A DNA stretch of 64,000 nucleotides from Nicotiana tabacum (taxonomy: Eukaryota; Streptophyta; Magnoliopsida; Solanales; Solanaceae): positions 48,739,792 through 48,803,791 of the forward strand of contig NC_134090.1 in the NCBI RefSeq assembly GCF_000715075.1, read 5' to 3'. The notes below the pieces were generated by a model. It made no database searches and was not told the origin of the DNA. It saw only the letters and a program-made list of their open reading frames with translations. A program made the translations under genes and the position numbers. Each line of letters begins with the position of its first letter. Position 1 is the first letter of the stretch. Positions 12,401 to 24,677 of the stretch are shown here, in pieces.

Positions 12401-13107
12401 TGTTTACCTTGAAAATGATAACTACAATTATATTTGATTTGTGGTTCTAAAAATACGTGATTTATCTTAATACTAGTTGTTAAGTGAATAATGCTAAGTG
12501 TAAATGAGCAAGAAATGATAAGCAAACCCATATAGTTCCAAGGTTGAGGGCCTCGAGCTCAACGATATGGGACCTCGAGGGCAGCTTTTAAAGGCCGACG
12601 ATGAGCAATAAATGAAGAACAATAAATGAACAATGATGGACAATAAATGAGCAAGAGACGAACAATGAACGAACGAGCAATAAATATGTAGAGTAATCCT
12701 TTAGCACTTTTAAGCAAGAAAAGCAGAAAATGTTCTATTGTATTCAATGTTATCTGTGTTACAAAATGACAAGGGTCCCCTTTATATAAGAGGGGAATCC
12801 CAATATAGTACATGTCTAATAATAACGAGGAAATACTATTGGTACAGCTGTATAATGACTTAGTACGGATTTGTACTATTCTTGCAGACCTGGTCAGCTC
12901 TAACCACGTGTATTTGGGAATTTTCCCGCCTTTCCATGACGATTATCGATTATGCTGCTCTTAGGTCGACCATAGTGGGCCTTCGATGTGCTCCCTCAAG
13001 GGACACATCTCGGGGTCGCACCTCACACTCTACTTCGGGCTTCTTCGAGGTTAGGCGTGGAGCGACATAGTACCCCCAAAGTCGAACTCCAATTTTGGCC
13101 GCATACA
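12401..13107 (-). repeat. 3' LTR of the Tat element
   Basis: Nearly the same sequence as 33638-34345, with scattered mismatches and small indels. On the minus strand it has a TATATAAAAG promoter box at about 12781-12790, matching the direction of gag. A cluster of AATAAATGA/GAACAA short units lies at 12600-12690. A CACGTG core occurs near 12904-12909 and is kept in the other LTR. Confidence 0.93.
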
Positions 13108-13181
13108 GATAGTCCTCGCGTTTCTTAGAATGAAATGATAAGAAACGATCTTTAATTCTTGCCTCTTCGATACCCCCATTG

Positions 13182-13323
13182 TGACGTCAGCCACGTGAGA
13201 TCATTAAATGTCGTGACAGAAAAGTTGTACAGGGGTTTTGTCAAGCACGATTCTCAAAAAGCTCGCGAACCGCTATTGGTCGCCCTTGCAACTCCTCCAA
13301 TTCACTTAGATGACTTATAAATA
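13182..13323 (+). promoter_or_regulatory. Putative antisense promoter of the first aORF
   Basis: A palindromic bZIP-type site TGACGTCA (13182-13189) is followed two bases later by a G-box CACGTG (13192-13197). A clean TATA box TATAAATA (13316-13323) lies about 130 bases upstream of the aORF start codon at 13452. The order and spacing resemble a plant RNA polymerase II promoter reading on the + strand, opposite to the retrotransposon's own transcript. Activity is inferred. Confidence 0.55.
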
Positions 13324-13451
13324 CTCCAATTCCCTATCATTTAAACCTTTGCAACACTTCAGATCTTCAAATCTTTGCTAACAGTTTCCTGTTTTCACCT
13401 TTCTTCTAAGTTCACTTCTTCATCAGTTTGCTTTGAGACTTCGTTATAACC

Positions 13452-13755
13452 ATGACCAAAACTTCTAAGACAGTACCTCAAAAAGGGGAAGCCCCTTCTT
13501 CGTCACGCTCGTCTAAGGGCAAAAAGGTAGTGCCCCTAGCATCGATGAGTGTGTTTCTGGGACCTTCGATACAGCTTCCGATTTCAAAATTGATAAACCT
13601 TCTTCGGTACCAGGCCGATACGAACCCATGTCTGGTATATTAGTCTAATAACTGACATAAAGAAGGTGAAAATAGATTGTCGCTGGGTAAAGGCGGTACA
13701 AGTAGAGATCCCTTCTTCGGAAGAGAATATAACTACACATAAACCTGGTTTCCTC
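13452..13755 (+). pseudogene. Antisense Transposase_28-like gene, copy a, 5' part
   Basis: It opens ATGACCAAAACTTC and encodes a Ser/Lys-rich start (SSSRSSKGKKVVPLAS), then the start of the aORF N-terminal domain. A frameshift and stop follow near 13640. The homologous reading frame resumes (KKVKIDCRWVKAVQVE) and reaches KPGFL, where the nested chromovirus begins at 13756. The gene resumes after 24677 with RLYRGGL. By comparison with copy b (27161-29463), about 180 bp between these points are missing. Putative gypsy-type transposon proteins of this kind have no established enzymatic activity. Confidence 0.7.
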
Positions 13756-16604
13756 AGTCATGAGCATCTAAAATTCATCTAAGAGTAAGAAAAGACATTA
13801 TAGTCTAATACAAAGCTAGTACAAAGTGAAATAAAGATAGGAAAGAGAAGCACTGCGCTGCGAACGCTGAGCAGCTACCTAGTTAACCACGAACAAGCCT
13901 GCTGGAAGGCAAATCAGACTCGCTAGCGTGACTCGAGACTCCTGGATCTGCACACAGGGTGCAGGGAGTAATGTGAGTACGCCAACTCTGTAAGTGATAA
14001 AAGTAAAGGCAGCTGAGCGATAAGAAAACATGTAAAATACAGCATAATGCTACAACAAAACTGTATAAATCCAAAACAATGCAATAGTTCAGTAAAAGCT
14101 CGTAAAAACACCTTAGTTCAGTAAAAACCTTTTTAAAACATCTTTTAGTAATTCAAACGAGTGATGAAAACACGGAGAAAAAGGATAGAAACATAAATCA
14201 GCCCCTCGGGCAAAATATTAACACAACCAGCCCCTCGGGCTACCTCACAATCATTTGTATCAGCCCCTCGGGCAATAACATGAAACAACAACAGCCCTTC
14301 GGGCAATATTACAACTCACACTAGGTACCCGCGCTCACTAGGGGTGTGCAGACTCCGGAGGGGCTCCTACATCCCAAGCGCTATATCAAGCCATCTCGTG
14401 GCATAATCAAACTGGACCTCGGCCTCATAACAAGCCACCTCGTGGTGTAGCAAATAAGGTCCTCGACCTCAAAATCATGAATCAGTACACACTGCTGCAG
14501 CCCGAGCCCATAATATCCTCACAACACAGGCCCTCGGCCTCACTCAGCCAGAAATCTCTCAAGCCACTCGGGCACAGTAAAATATGATGTTTAGCCCAAA
14601 ATATCATTTAAAATGTCAAAACAGAGTAAATATGCTGAGTTATAAAAAATAGTAGAATAAAGCATGACTGAGTACAAATATGAAGTCAAAACAGTGAGGA
14701 ATAGTAGTAAAAATCCCCTAAGGGTCCAAAACAGTTGGCACGAGGCTGAAATATGGCATTCATCCCAAAACATGATAATACTTTCCAAACACAATGATAT
14801 CAAACAATTTTCAATCAAATTTGTGGTTTAACAGTCAACGGGACGGACCAAGTCACAATCCCCAATGGTGCAGGACCCCATGCTCGTCATCTAGCATGTG
14901 CGTCACCTCAAAGTAGTACAACAATGTAAAATCCGGGGTTTCATACCCTCAGGACAACATTTACAATCATTACTTACCTCTATCCGGTCCAAACTCTAGC
15001 CCGCGATGCCTTTGCCCCTCGAATCAGTCTCCGGATGCTCCAAATATATCCAAAAATAGATTTATACCATCAAAATATGCTAAGGGAACAAAGCTCACTC
15101 GAAAATAACCAATTTACATAAAAAATCCCAAAATTGGCCAAAATCGACCCCCGGGCCCACGTCTCGAATTCCGACAAAAATCACAAAACTAGAATCCTTA
15201 CACTCTCACGAGTTCATACATATCAAATATATCAAAATTCGACCACAAATGACCCCTCTAATCCTCAAATCAAAGTCTCAAATTCCAAGCCCTAACTCCC
15301 CAATTTTAGGTTTTAGATTCCACAAATTTCATGTTAAATTAGGTAGAAATCACAATAAGATCGAGTATTAAGTCCATAAATCATACCTCCAAGTATTTCC
15401 CTTTGATTCCCTCTTCAATCTCCCTCAAGAAGCTCCAAAAACCGAGTCAAAAATGGTGAACTATGGCCAAAAATCGCGAAAGTGGTCTTTTAAACATTCT
15501 GCCTAGTGATTTACATTCCTTCTTCGCGAACGCGGTCAACGCCTCGCGTTCGCGAAGCAAAAAATCCATTGACCCCTAAATCCTTCTTCACGAACGCGAC
15601 ACCCCTAATGCGAACGCAAAGCTTCAGCTCCTCAACCCATCGCGAACGCGTCCTCTAGCTCGCGAACGCGAAGCACAATTGGACCTGGACCCAGCTGCTC
15701 ACCTTTACTCTACGCGAAACGGCAAAACCATCGCGAACGCGATGAACGCTGACCCCAACCCTTCGCAAACTCTAGACCCCCAACGTGAATGCGAAGGCCA
15801 AACTTCTTGCCTCACACCCTAACCCTTCACGAACGGGAGAGCCCACTCGCAAACGCGAATGCCAAATGTCTGCAACACCAACATCAGATTTTCTACAACT
15901 CTTCCAACATGAATTTGATCCGTTCAACCATCCGAAAGTCACCCGAGGCCCTCGGGACCTCAACCAAACATGCTAACATATCCCATAACATCATTCAAAC
16001 TTGTTACAACCCTCGGAACGCTCAAAACAACATCAAAACACCAAATCATCATCAGATTCAAGCCTAAGAATTTCAAAAACTTCCAAATTCCGCTTTCGAT
16101 CAAAAAGTCTATCAAACCTTGTCTGAATGACCTGAAATTTGCACACACATCACAAATGACACAAAAGAGCTACTCCAACTTTTGGAAATCCATTCCAACC
16201 CCTATATCAAAATCTCACCTATCAACCAGAAACCGCCAAAATTTCAATTTCACCAATTCAAGCCTAAATCTACTTCGTACCTCCAAAACACATTCCGATC
16301 ACGCTCCTAAGTCCCAAATAACCTCTCGAATATCCAAACCATCAGAATTCATATCCAAGCCCTTTTTCACACAAGTCAACATTCGGTTGACTTTTCCAAC
16401 TTAAGCTTACTCAAAAGAGATCAACATTCGGTTGACTTTTCCAACTTAATCTTACTCAAAAGAGACTAAGTGTCTCATTCCTTTCCAAAACCTCTCCGAA
16501 CCCGAACCAACCAACCCGATAACACATAATATAGTTGAACAGGACAATAAGAAGCAGAATGGGGGGGGACAGAGTGGTAACTCATGAAACTACCGGCCGG
16601 GTCG
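13756..16604 (-). repeat. Truncated 3' LTR of the nested chromovirus
   Basis: It matches 21901-24677 from CAGTCATGAGCATC onward. The LTR end that should precede 13756 is missing, and the start near 16604 has lost its terminal TGT(A/G)A, replaced by a short copied segment. It contains GCCCCTCGGGC-type units (14200-14580) and a CG-rich GCGAACGCG cluster (about 15530-15850). Confidence 0.88.
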
Positions 16605-16628
16605 GTCTCCCAGGTAGCCTCCTCCACG
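16602..16628. repeat. 27-bp copied filler at the LTR/polypurine junction
   Basis: The 27 bases at 16602-16628 recur exactly at 16698-16724 inside the chromodomain coding region (both include TCTCCCAGGTAGCCTCCTCC). In the + strand sister element this position holds the polypurine tract GTTGGGGAGGATG and LTR start TGTGACGACC. The copy therefore replaces the polypurine tract and LTR terminus. Confidence 0.85.
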
Positions 16629-16660
16629 TTCCCGAACGAGTCAAGAAACATACCTGAAGC

Positions 16661-19600
16661 CTAAAATAGGTGAGGATATCTGCTCCGCATCTCCTGCTCG
16701 GTCTCCCAGGTAGCCTCCTCCACGGGCCGACCTCTCCGCTGCACTTTCACTGAAGCTATATCCTTTGACCTCAACTTTCGAACCTGATGGTACAAAATAG
16801 CTATTGGCTCCACATCATAAGTCAAATCATCATCTAACTGAATCGTGCTGAAATCTAAAATATAAGACAGATCGCCAATATACTTCCGGAGCATAGAAAC
16901 ATGAAATATCGGATACACACTCGATAAGCTGGGTGGAAAAACAAGCTCATAAGCCACCTCTCCAATCTTCTGAAGCACCTCAAAATGCCCAATGAACCGA
17001 GGACTCAATTTACCCTTCTTCCCGAATCTCATAACACCCTTCATGGGTGAGACCTTCAACAGAACCTTCTCACCAACCATGTAGGACACATCCGAACCTT
17101 CATGTCAGCATAACTCTTTTGTCTCGACTGCGCTGTACGAAGCCTCTCCTGAATCACCTTCACCTTGTCTAAAGCATCCTGCACCAAGACTGTACCCATA
17201 CAAAGCCTCATATGGAGCCATCTGAATACTCGACTAATAATTGTTGTTATAAACAAACTCTACGAGCAGTAGAAGCTGATCCCATGACCCTCCAAAATCA
17301 ATGACACAAGCGCACAACATGTCCTCCAATATCTAAATAGTGCACTCGCCCGTCCGTCTGAGGGTGAAAAGTTGTGCTCAACTCAACCTAAGTACCAACT
17401 CTCGCTGTATAGACCTCCAAAACTGTGAAGTAAACTGAGTACCTCTATCTGAAATGATGGAAACTAGGACATCATGCAAACGAACAATCTCCCGGATATA
17501 TATCTCTGCTAACTGCACTCAAGAATATATAGTACACACAGGAATGAAATGCGCAGACTTGGTCAGCTGATCCACAATCACCCAAATAGCATCAAACTTC
17601 TTCAAAGTTCGTGGGAGCCCAACGATAAAGTCCATGGTGATCCGCTCCCACTTCCACTCTGGAATATCCATCTGCTGAAGCAAGCCACTCGATCTTTGAT
17701 GCTCATATTTCACCTACTGACAATTGAGACACCGAGCTACAAATCCCATAATGTCCTTTTTCATTCTCCTCTACCAATAATGCTGTCTCAGATCCTGATA
17801 CATCTTCGCGGCACCCGGATGAATAGAATACCGCGAGCTATGAGCCTCCTCTAGAATCAACTCCCGGAGTCCATCTACGTTGGGCACACATATCCAGCAC
17901 TGCATCGTCAATACCCCATCATCACCGATGATCACATCTCTGGCATCATCATGCTGAACTCTGTCCCCAAGGACAAGCAAATGAGGATCATCATACTGGC
18001 GCTCTCTAATGCAATCAAATAAGGAAGACCAAGAAATCACCCAAGCCAATACCCGACTAGGCTCCAAAATATCTAACCTCACGAACCGATTGGCCAAGGC
18101 CTGAACATCAACTACAAGAGGTCTCTCCCCAACAATAATATACGCCAAACTTCCCATACTCACCGCCTTCCTACTCAAGGCATCGGCCACCACATTGGCC
18201 TTCCCCGGATGGTATAAAATAGTGATATCATAGTCCTTTAACAACTCCAACCATCTCCGCTGCCTCAAATTGATATCCTTCTGCTTGAACAAGTTCTGGA
18301 GGCTATGATGATCAGTAAACACCTCACAAGACACACCATATAAATAATGCCTCCAAATCTTCAACGCATGAACAATGGCAGCCAACTCCATATAATGAAC
18401 ATAGCAGTTTTTCTCATGGGGATTCAACTTACGAGAAGCATAAGCAATAACTCTACCCTCCTGCATCAACACACACCCAATACCAACTCTCGAAGCATCA
18501 CAATACACGATAAATGAACCTAAAGTTGATGGCAAAAGTAACATTGGAGCTGTGGTCAAGGCAGTCTTGAGCTTCTGAAAGCTCTCCTCACACTCATCTG
18601 ACCACATGAAAGGAGCATCCTTTTGAGTCAACTTGGTCAAGGGTAATGCTATAGATGAAAATCCCTGAACGAATCAATGATAATAACTCGCCAAATCTAG
18701 AAATCTGCGAATCTCTGTGGCTGAGGACGTGTGGGCCAACTCTAAACCGCCTCTATCTTCTTTGGATCAACCTGAATACCCTCACTGGACACCACGTGCC
18801 CCAAGAAAGCCACTGAACTGAGCAAAAACTCACATTTGGAGAGCTTTGCATTAAGCTTTTCCTCCCTCAATCTCTGCAACACCACTCTCAAATGCCCCGC
18901 GTGCTCCTCCTAACTACGTGAATACACCAGAATATCATCAATGAAAACTATGACAAACGAGTCGAGATAAGGCCAAAACACGCTGTTCATCAAATGCGTG
19001 AACGTTGTTGTGGCATTGGTCAGCCTAAAAGACATCACTAGGAACTCATAATGACCATATCGGGTCCTGAAAGCCGTCTTAAGAATATCCGAGTCTCTGA
19101 TCTTCAGCTGGTGATACCCTGAATGAAGATCAATCTTGGAGAACACTTTCGCTCCCTAAAGCTGGTCAAACAAATCATCGATACAAGGAAAAGGATACTT
19201 GTTCTTGATTGTTACTTTGTTCAACTACCTGTAATCAATGTACATCCTCATTGTGCCATCCTTCTTCTTCGCAAGTAGAACATGCACACCCCAAGACGAC
19301 ACACTAGGGCGAATAAATCCCTTATCAAGGAGTTCCTGAAGTTGCTCCTTCAACTCCGTTGGTGCCATACGATACTGTAGAATGGAAATGGGTTGAGTGC
19401 CCGCCACCAGATTAATACCAAAATCAATATCCCTGTCCGGTGGTATGCCCGACAGGTCTGCAGGAAACACGTCGGGAAAATCCCTCACTACAGGAACATA
19501 ATCAATACTTGGAGTCTCTGACTGACATCCCTCACGAAGGCTAAATATGAAAGACAACCTTTCTCAACTACCCATTGTCCTTCAAGAACGAAATCACCCT

Positions 19601-19945
19601 ACTAGGGACACAATCAGTCGAAATTCGCCACTCAATCCGTGGCACACCCGGCATAGCCAATGTCACTGTCTTAGCATGAAAGTCCAAAATGACACGACAC
19701 GGAGATAGCCAATCCATGCCCAATATCACATTGAAGTCCACCATACAAAGCAATAACATGTCCACTCGGGTCTCCAGACCCCTAATAGTCACCACACAAG
19801 ATCGGTACACACAGTCCACAACAATAATATCGCCCACCGGAGTATATACACGAACAGATGAAATAAGAGACTCACCGGGCATATCAAAATAACAAGGAAA
19901 ATATGATGACACATATGAAAAAGTGGAACCGAAATCAAATAACAC
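16661..19945 (-). pseudogene. Decayed pol of the nested chromovirus (PR-RT-RH-IN-chromodomain)
   Basis: Read from 19945 down. Protease region with active-site-like [14 protein letters not shown] and ILGMDWL (19568-19945). RT fingers with [24 protein letters not shown] sequence (19225-19557) and palm [12 protein letters not shown] (18910-19146). RNase H with YCDASR, METLAA-like [19 protein letters not shown] and ADALSRK (17771-18640). H2C2 zinc region of integrase (about 17750-17850), then [20 protein letters not shown] (17519-17713). At the end a GPY/F-like stretch (RFIGHFEVLQKIGEVAYEL) and the chromodomain tail PVEEATWETEQEMRSRYPHL (16661-17089). At least five frameshifts or stops separate these parts. 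In life the chromodomain steers integration toward chromatin marks. Confidence 0.88.
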
Positions 19946-19979
19946 AGAGGCATCTTTGTGGCAGACTAAGACAATATAA

Positions 19980-21513
19980 TCACAGCATCTGAAGCAATAA
20001 CATCGGGTCTAGCTGGAAGTGCATAGAAATGAGCCTGACCACCACTTGATCGACCTCCCCCTCTAGGGCGACCCCTAGCTGACTGACCTCCACCCCTAGC
20101 TGGGTGGGTGGGTGGTGGTAAAGTAACTGGCGCTGAAGCCGATGGCTGACTCCTCTATTGAGATGAACCCCCAAGACGACAAGGACACTGCCTCCACATG
20201 TGACCCATCTACCCACACTCGTAACAACTCCCTGGTGCTGGAGACGGGGACTGAAGGGAACCTCTAGCACTAGAATGACTAGCAGACGCACCTAGCATAG
20301 AAGAGCCTTGAACTGATGGAGCACGGGATGAACTCTGGGCTGTAAGGGCACTGAGTGATGAATGGCCCTAATGAGAACAGTGAGAACCATGACCCGATGA
20401 TGCCCTACGATAACCTGAGCGAGCTGACTGAGCATGTCTGAATAGACGACCTCTACCATGCTGAAACTGACCTCTCGAAGGAGCACCACCATAGTTATCA
20501 GATCCCGGAGGCCTCTTTGCCTCCCTCTCATCTCGCTCCTAGAGATGAACTGACTCAATCTTGCGAGCAATGTCAACAACCTCCTCAAAAGTAGCACTAG
20601 ACACCCTCTCCATGTTTATGAGAATCTGAAGCTGATATGTGAGGCCATAAACAAACCTCCTGATCCTCTCTCTATCTGTAGGAACAAACCAAACAGCATG
20701 ACGAGCTAACTCTGAGAACCTCATCTTATACTGCTTCACAGTTATATCTCCCTGACGCAACTGCTTGAACTGCCTGCACAGCTCCTCTCTGCGAGACTGT
20801 GGCACATACTTCTCCAAAAAGAGAACGGAGAACTGCTGCCAGGTAAGAGGTGCTGCACCAACAGGCCTACGCCTCTCATAAGCCTCCCATCAAGTGAAGG
20901 AAACTCCCAAAAATTGAAAAGTAGTAAATGCGACCCTGCTGGTCTCCAGAATACCCGATGTACGAAAAATCCTCTAACACTTGTCCAAGAAACCCTAGGC
21001 ATCCTCGCCCTCTATACCACTGTAAGTCAGAGGCTGAAGTCTACCAAACCTCTCCAACCTGTGCTGCTCGTCCTATGGCATAACAGGAGCTACATAATCC
21101 TGAGCAGCTGCAACCGGCTGGGCTGGAGGTGCCCCCGGTGTTTGAAGTCCCTGCACGACCTGCATAGGTGTGCGAGCGGGGGGAGTGCGAGTGCCTCTCC
21201 CGGCCTGAGAAGTAGATGTAGCTGTAGTTACTGAGACCACCTGAGCTAGGCCAGTGCATACTGATAGAATCTGGGCCAGGGCCTCCTAAAGACCTGGAAT
21301 CACAATAGGCACAGCTGGTGCTGTTGGAGCGTCCACAACTGGGACCTGATCATGAATTGGGGCGGCTGGTGGATCTGCAGGTGCTGCCCTAGCTGTTGTG
21401 CGGTCTATACCCCTGCTCCTACCACAGCCTCGACTGCGTCCTCGACCTCTAGTGGCCCTAGCTGGTGGTACTGGTGGTCGTCCATCCTGACCAATAGCAC
21501 GTTTCCTCCCCAT
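19980..21513 (-). pseudogene. Decayed gag of the nested chromovirus
   Basis: Starts MGRKRAIGQDGRPPVPP at 21513 and is Arg/Gly- then Pro/Ala-rich. The retrotransposon gag domain follows (WQQFSVLFLEKYVPQSRREE, 20539-20817) and a CCHC zinc knuckle near 20185-20225 (CYECG-x-MGHMWRQCP, with a stop inside). Several stops and frameshifts break it. The core segment 20542-20786 is intact here but deleted in the + strand sister element. Confidence 0.82.
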
Positions 21514-21694
21514 CTATGAGAGAATAGAATAACAGAAGTTTAGTACTCGGATTAACAGATTCACACAACAAGAATTCAAGAATATGAAGTTTTCCTAAAG
21601 GTTCTGCAACCTCCCGAGGATAAATACAGACGTCTCCGTACTGATCCGCGAGACTCTACTAAACCTGCTCATGAATCGTGAGACCTATGTAACA

Positions 21695-21712
21695 TAGGCT
21701 CTGATACTAACT
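21695..21712 (-). other. Primer-binding site of the nested chromovirus
   Basis: Just inside the 5' LTR the minus strand reads AGTTAGTATCAGAGCC. It is close to TGGTATCAGAGCC, the site complementary to the 3' end of initiator methionine tRNA used by many plant Ty3/gypsy elements. The first bases deviate. Confidence 0.7.
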
Positions 21713-24677
21713 TGTCACGACCCTAAACCGGACCCGGTCGTGATGGCGCATATCGTGAAACTAGGCCAGCTGACACAAACCCCCAAACTAACTAAACAGT
21801 TATAATAAATCATTTGAAGTCATTAATAAGCTAAAAATCCAAAAATAAAAAGTAGAATAGAATAGTGCGGAAAAAAACACAACGCGACATCGGGGTCACC
21901 AGTCATGAGCATCTAAAATTCATCTAAGAGTATGAAAAGACATCATAGTCTGATACAAAGCTAGTACAAAGTGAAATAAAGATAGGAAGTAGAAGCACTG
22001 GGCTGCGAACGCCGAGCAACTACCTAGTCAACTCCGAACAAGCCTGCTGGAAGGCAAATCAGACTCGCTAGCGTGACCCGAGACTCCTGGATCTACACAT
22101 AGGGTGCAGCGAGTAATGTGAGTACGCCAACTCAGTAAGTAATAAAAGTAAAGGTAGCTGAGCGATAAGAAAACACGTAAAACACAATATAATGCTACAA
22201 CAAAATAGTATAAATCCAGAACAATGCAATAGTTCAGTAAAAGCTCGTAAAAATACCTTAGTTCAGTAAAAACCTCTTTAAAATATCTTTCAATAATTCA
22301 AACGAGTGAGGAAAATAGGGAGAAATAGGATAGAAACGTAAATTATCCCCTTGGGCAAAATACCAACACAACCAGCCCCTCGGGCTACCTCACAATCACT
22401 CGTATCAGCCCCTCGGGCAATATCACAACTCACACTGGGTACCCGCGCTCACTAGGGGTTTGTAGACTCCTGAGGGGCTCCTACAGCCCAAGCGCTATAT
22501 CAAGCCATCTAATGGATAATCAAACTGGCCCTCGGCCTCATAACAAGCCACCTCGTGGCGTAACAAATCAGGCCCTCGACCTCAAAATCATGAATCAGTA
22601 CACACTGCTGCAGCGCGCAGCCCGATCCCATCATATCCTCACAACACAGGCCCTCGGCCTCACTCAGTCAGAAATCTCTCAAGCCACTCGGGCACAGTAA
22701 AATATGATGCTCAGCCCAAAATATCATTTAAAATGTCAAAATGGAGTAAATATGGCTGAGTTATGAAAATAGTAGAATACAGCATGACTGAGTACAAATA
22801 TGAAGTCAAAATGATGAGGAATAGTAGTAAAAATTCCCTAAGGGTCCAAAATAGTTGGCACAAGGCCCAAATATGACATTCAAACCAAAACATGATAATA
22901 CTTTCCAAAACACAATGATATCAAATAATTTTCAATCAAATACGCGATTTAACAGTTATACAGGATAGACTAAGTCACAATCCCCAACGGTGCACGACCC
23001 CACGCTCATCATCTAGCGTGGGCGTCACCTCAAAGTAGCACAACAATGTGAAATCCGGGGTTTCATACCCTCAGGACAACATTTACAATTATTACTTACC
23101 TCTATCCGGTCCAAACTCTAGCCCGCGATGCCTTTGCCCCTCAAATCGGTCTCTGGATGCTCCAAATCTATCCAAAAATAGATTATACCATCAAAATATG
23201 CTAAGGGAACAAAGCCCACTCGAAAATAACCAATTTACATAAAAAATTCCAAAATTGGCCAAACCCGACCCCTGGGTCCACATCTCGGATTCCGATAAAA
23301 ATCACAAAACTAGAATCCTTACACTCTCACGAGTTCATACATATCTTATACATCAAAATCCGACCACAAATGGCCCCTCAAATCCTCAAATTAAAGTCTC
23401 AAATTCCAACCCCTAACTCCCTAATGTTAGGCTTTAGATTCCCCAAATTTCATGTTAAATTAGATAGAAATCACAATATGATCGAGTATTAAGTCCATAA
23501 ATCTTACCTCCAAGTGTTTCCCTTTGATTCTCTCTTCAATCTCCCTCAAGAAGCTCCAAAACCGAGTCAAAAATGCTGAACTATTGCCAAAAATCGCGAA
23601 AGTGGTCTTTTAAACATTCTGCCCAACGATTCACATTCCTTCTTCGCGAATGCGGTCAACGCCTCGTGTTCGCGAAGCACAAATTCCGTTGACCACTAAA
23701 TCCTTCTTCGAAAACGCAATACCCCTAACGCGAATGTGAAGCTTTAGCTACTCAACCCATCACAAACTCATCCTCTAGCTCGTTAACGCGAAGCACAATT
23801 GGAACTGGACCCAGCTGCTCACCTTTACTCTACGCGAACGCGGCAAAACCATCGCGAACGAGATGAACACTGACCCAACCCTTATTGAATGCGGGACCCC
23901 ATCGCGAATGCGAAGGCCAAACTTCCTGCCTCACACCCTAGCCCTTCGCGAATGCGAAGGCCAAATGTCTGCAACACAAACAACAGATTTTCTGCAACTC
24001 TTCCAACATGAATTTGATCCGTTCAACCACCCAAAACTCACCCGAGGCCCTCCGGACCTCAACCAAACATGACAACATATCCCATAACATTATTCAAAGT
24101 TGTTCCAACCCCCGGAATGCTCAAAACCATATCAAAACACCAAATCATCATCGGATTCAAGCCTAAGAATTCCAAAAACTTCCAAATTCTGCTTTCGATC
24201 AAAAGTCTATCAAACCTTGTCCGAATAACTTGAAATTTTGCATACACATCAAAAATGACACAACGGACCTAGTACAACTTTCGGAATTCCATTCCGACCT
24301 CTATATCAAAATATCATCTATCAACCGGAAACCGCCAAAATTCCAATTTCGCCAATTCAAGCCTAAATCTACTCTGCACCTGCAAAACACATTTTGATCA
24401 CGCTCCTAAGTCCCAAATCACCTCCCGAAGCTATCCAAACCATCATAATCCATATCCGAACCCTTTTTCACACAAGTCAACATCCGATTGACTTTTCCAA
24501 CTTAAGCTTACTTAAAAGAGACAAAGTGTCTCATTCCTTTCCAAAACCTCTCCGAACTCGAACCAACCAACCCGATAACACATAATATAGCTAAACAAGA
24601 CAATAAAAAGCAGAAATTGGGGGGGGGGGCAAGGAAACGGAGCAGTAAATCATGAAACAACCAGCCGAGTTGTTACA
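21713..24677 (-). repeat. Complete 5' LTR of the nested chromovirus
   Basis: About 2965 bp. On the minus strand it starts TGTAACAACTCGGCTGG and ends GGTCGTGACA. It contains the CG-rich GCGAA/TTCGC cluster (about 23640-23960) and GCCCCTCGGGC-type units (22350-22700). A run of G at 24620-24629 is a homopolymer. Confidence 0.9.

Larger units (their letters stand above)
13756..24677 (-). mobile_element. Tekay/Del-type chromovirus (Ty3/gypsy), nested in the Tat element
   Basis: Minus-strand order: 5' LTR 24677-21713, primer-binding site, gag, protease, RT, RNase H, integrase, chromodomain, 3' LTR about 16604-13756. LTRs near 2.9 kb and a C-terminal chromodomain fit the Tekay/Del lineage. The 3' LTR lacks 188 bp present at 21713-21900 of the other LTR, and the host aORF has lost about 180 bp beside it, so a deletion removed this junction; no target duplication can be seen. 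Many frameshifts and stops make it non-functional. Confidence 0.88.

Noticed and set aside
14190..14580. Regularly spaced GCCCCTCGGGC words looking like a CRISPR-type array
   Set aside because: This is plant DNA; the words vary in length and spacing and recur in every chromovirus LTR, so they are LTR-internal repeats.
15785..16404. Overlapping frames on both strands with Thr/Asn/His-rich translations
   Set aside because: They lie wholly inside an LTR and recur as shadows in the other LTR copies.
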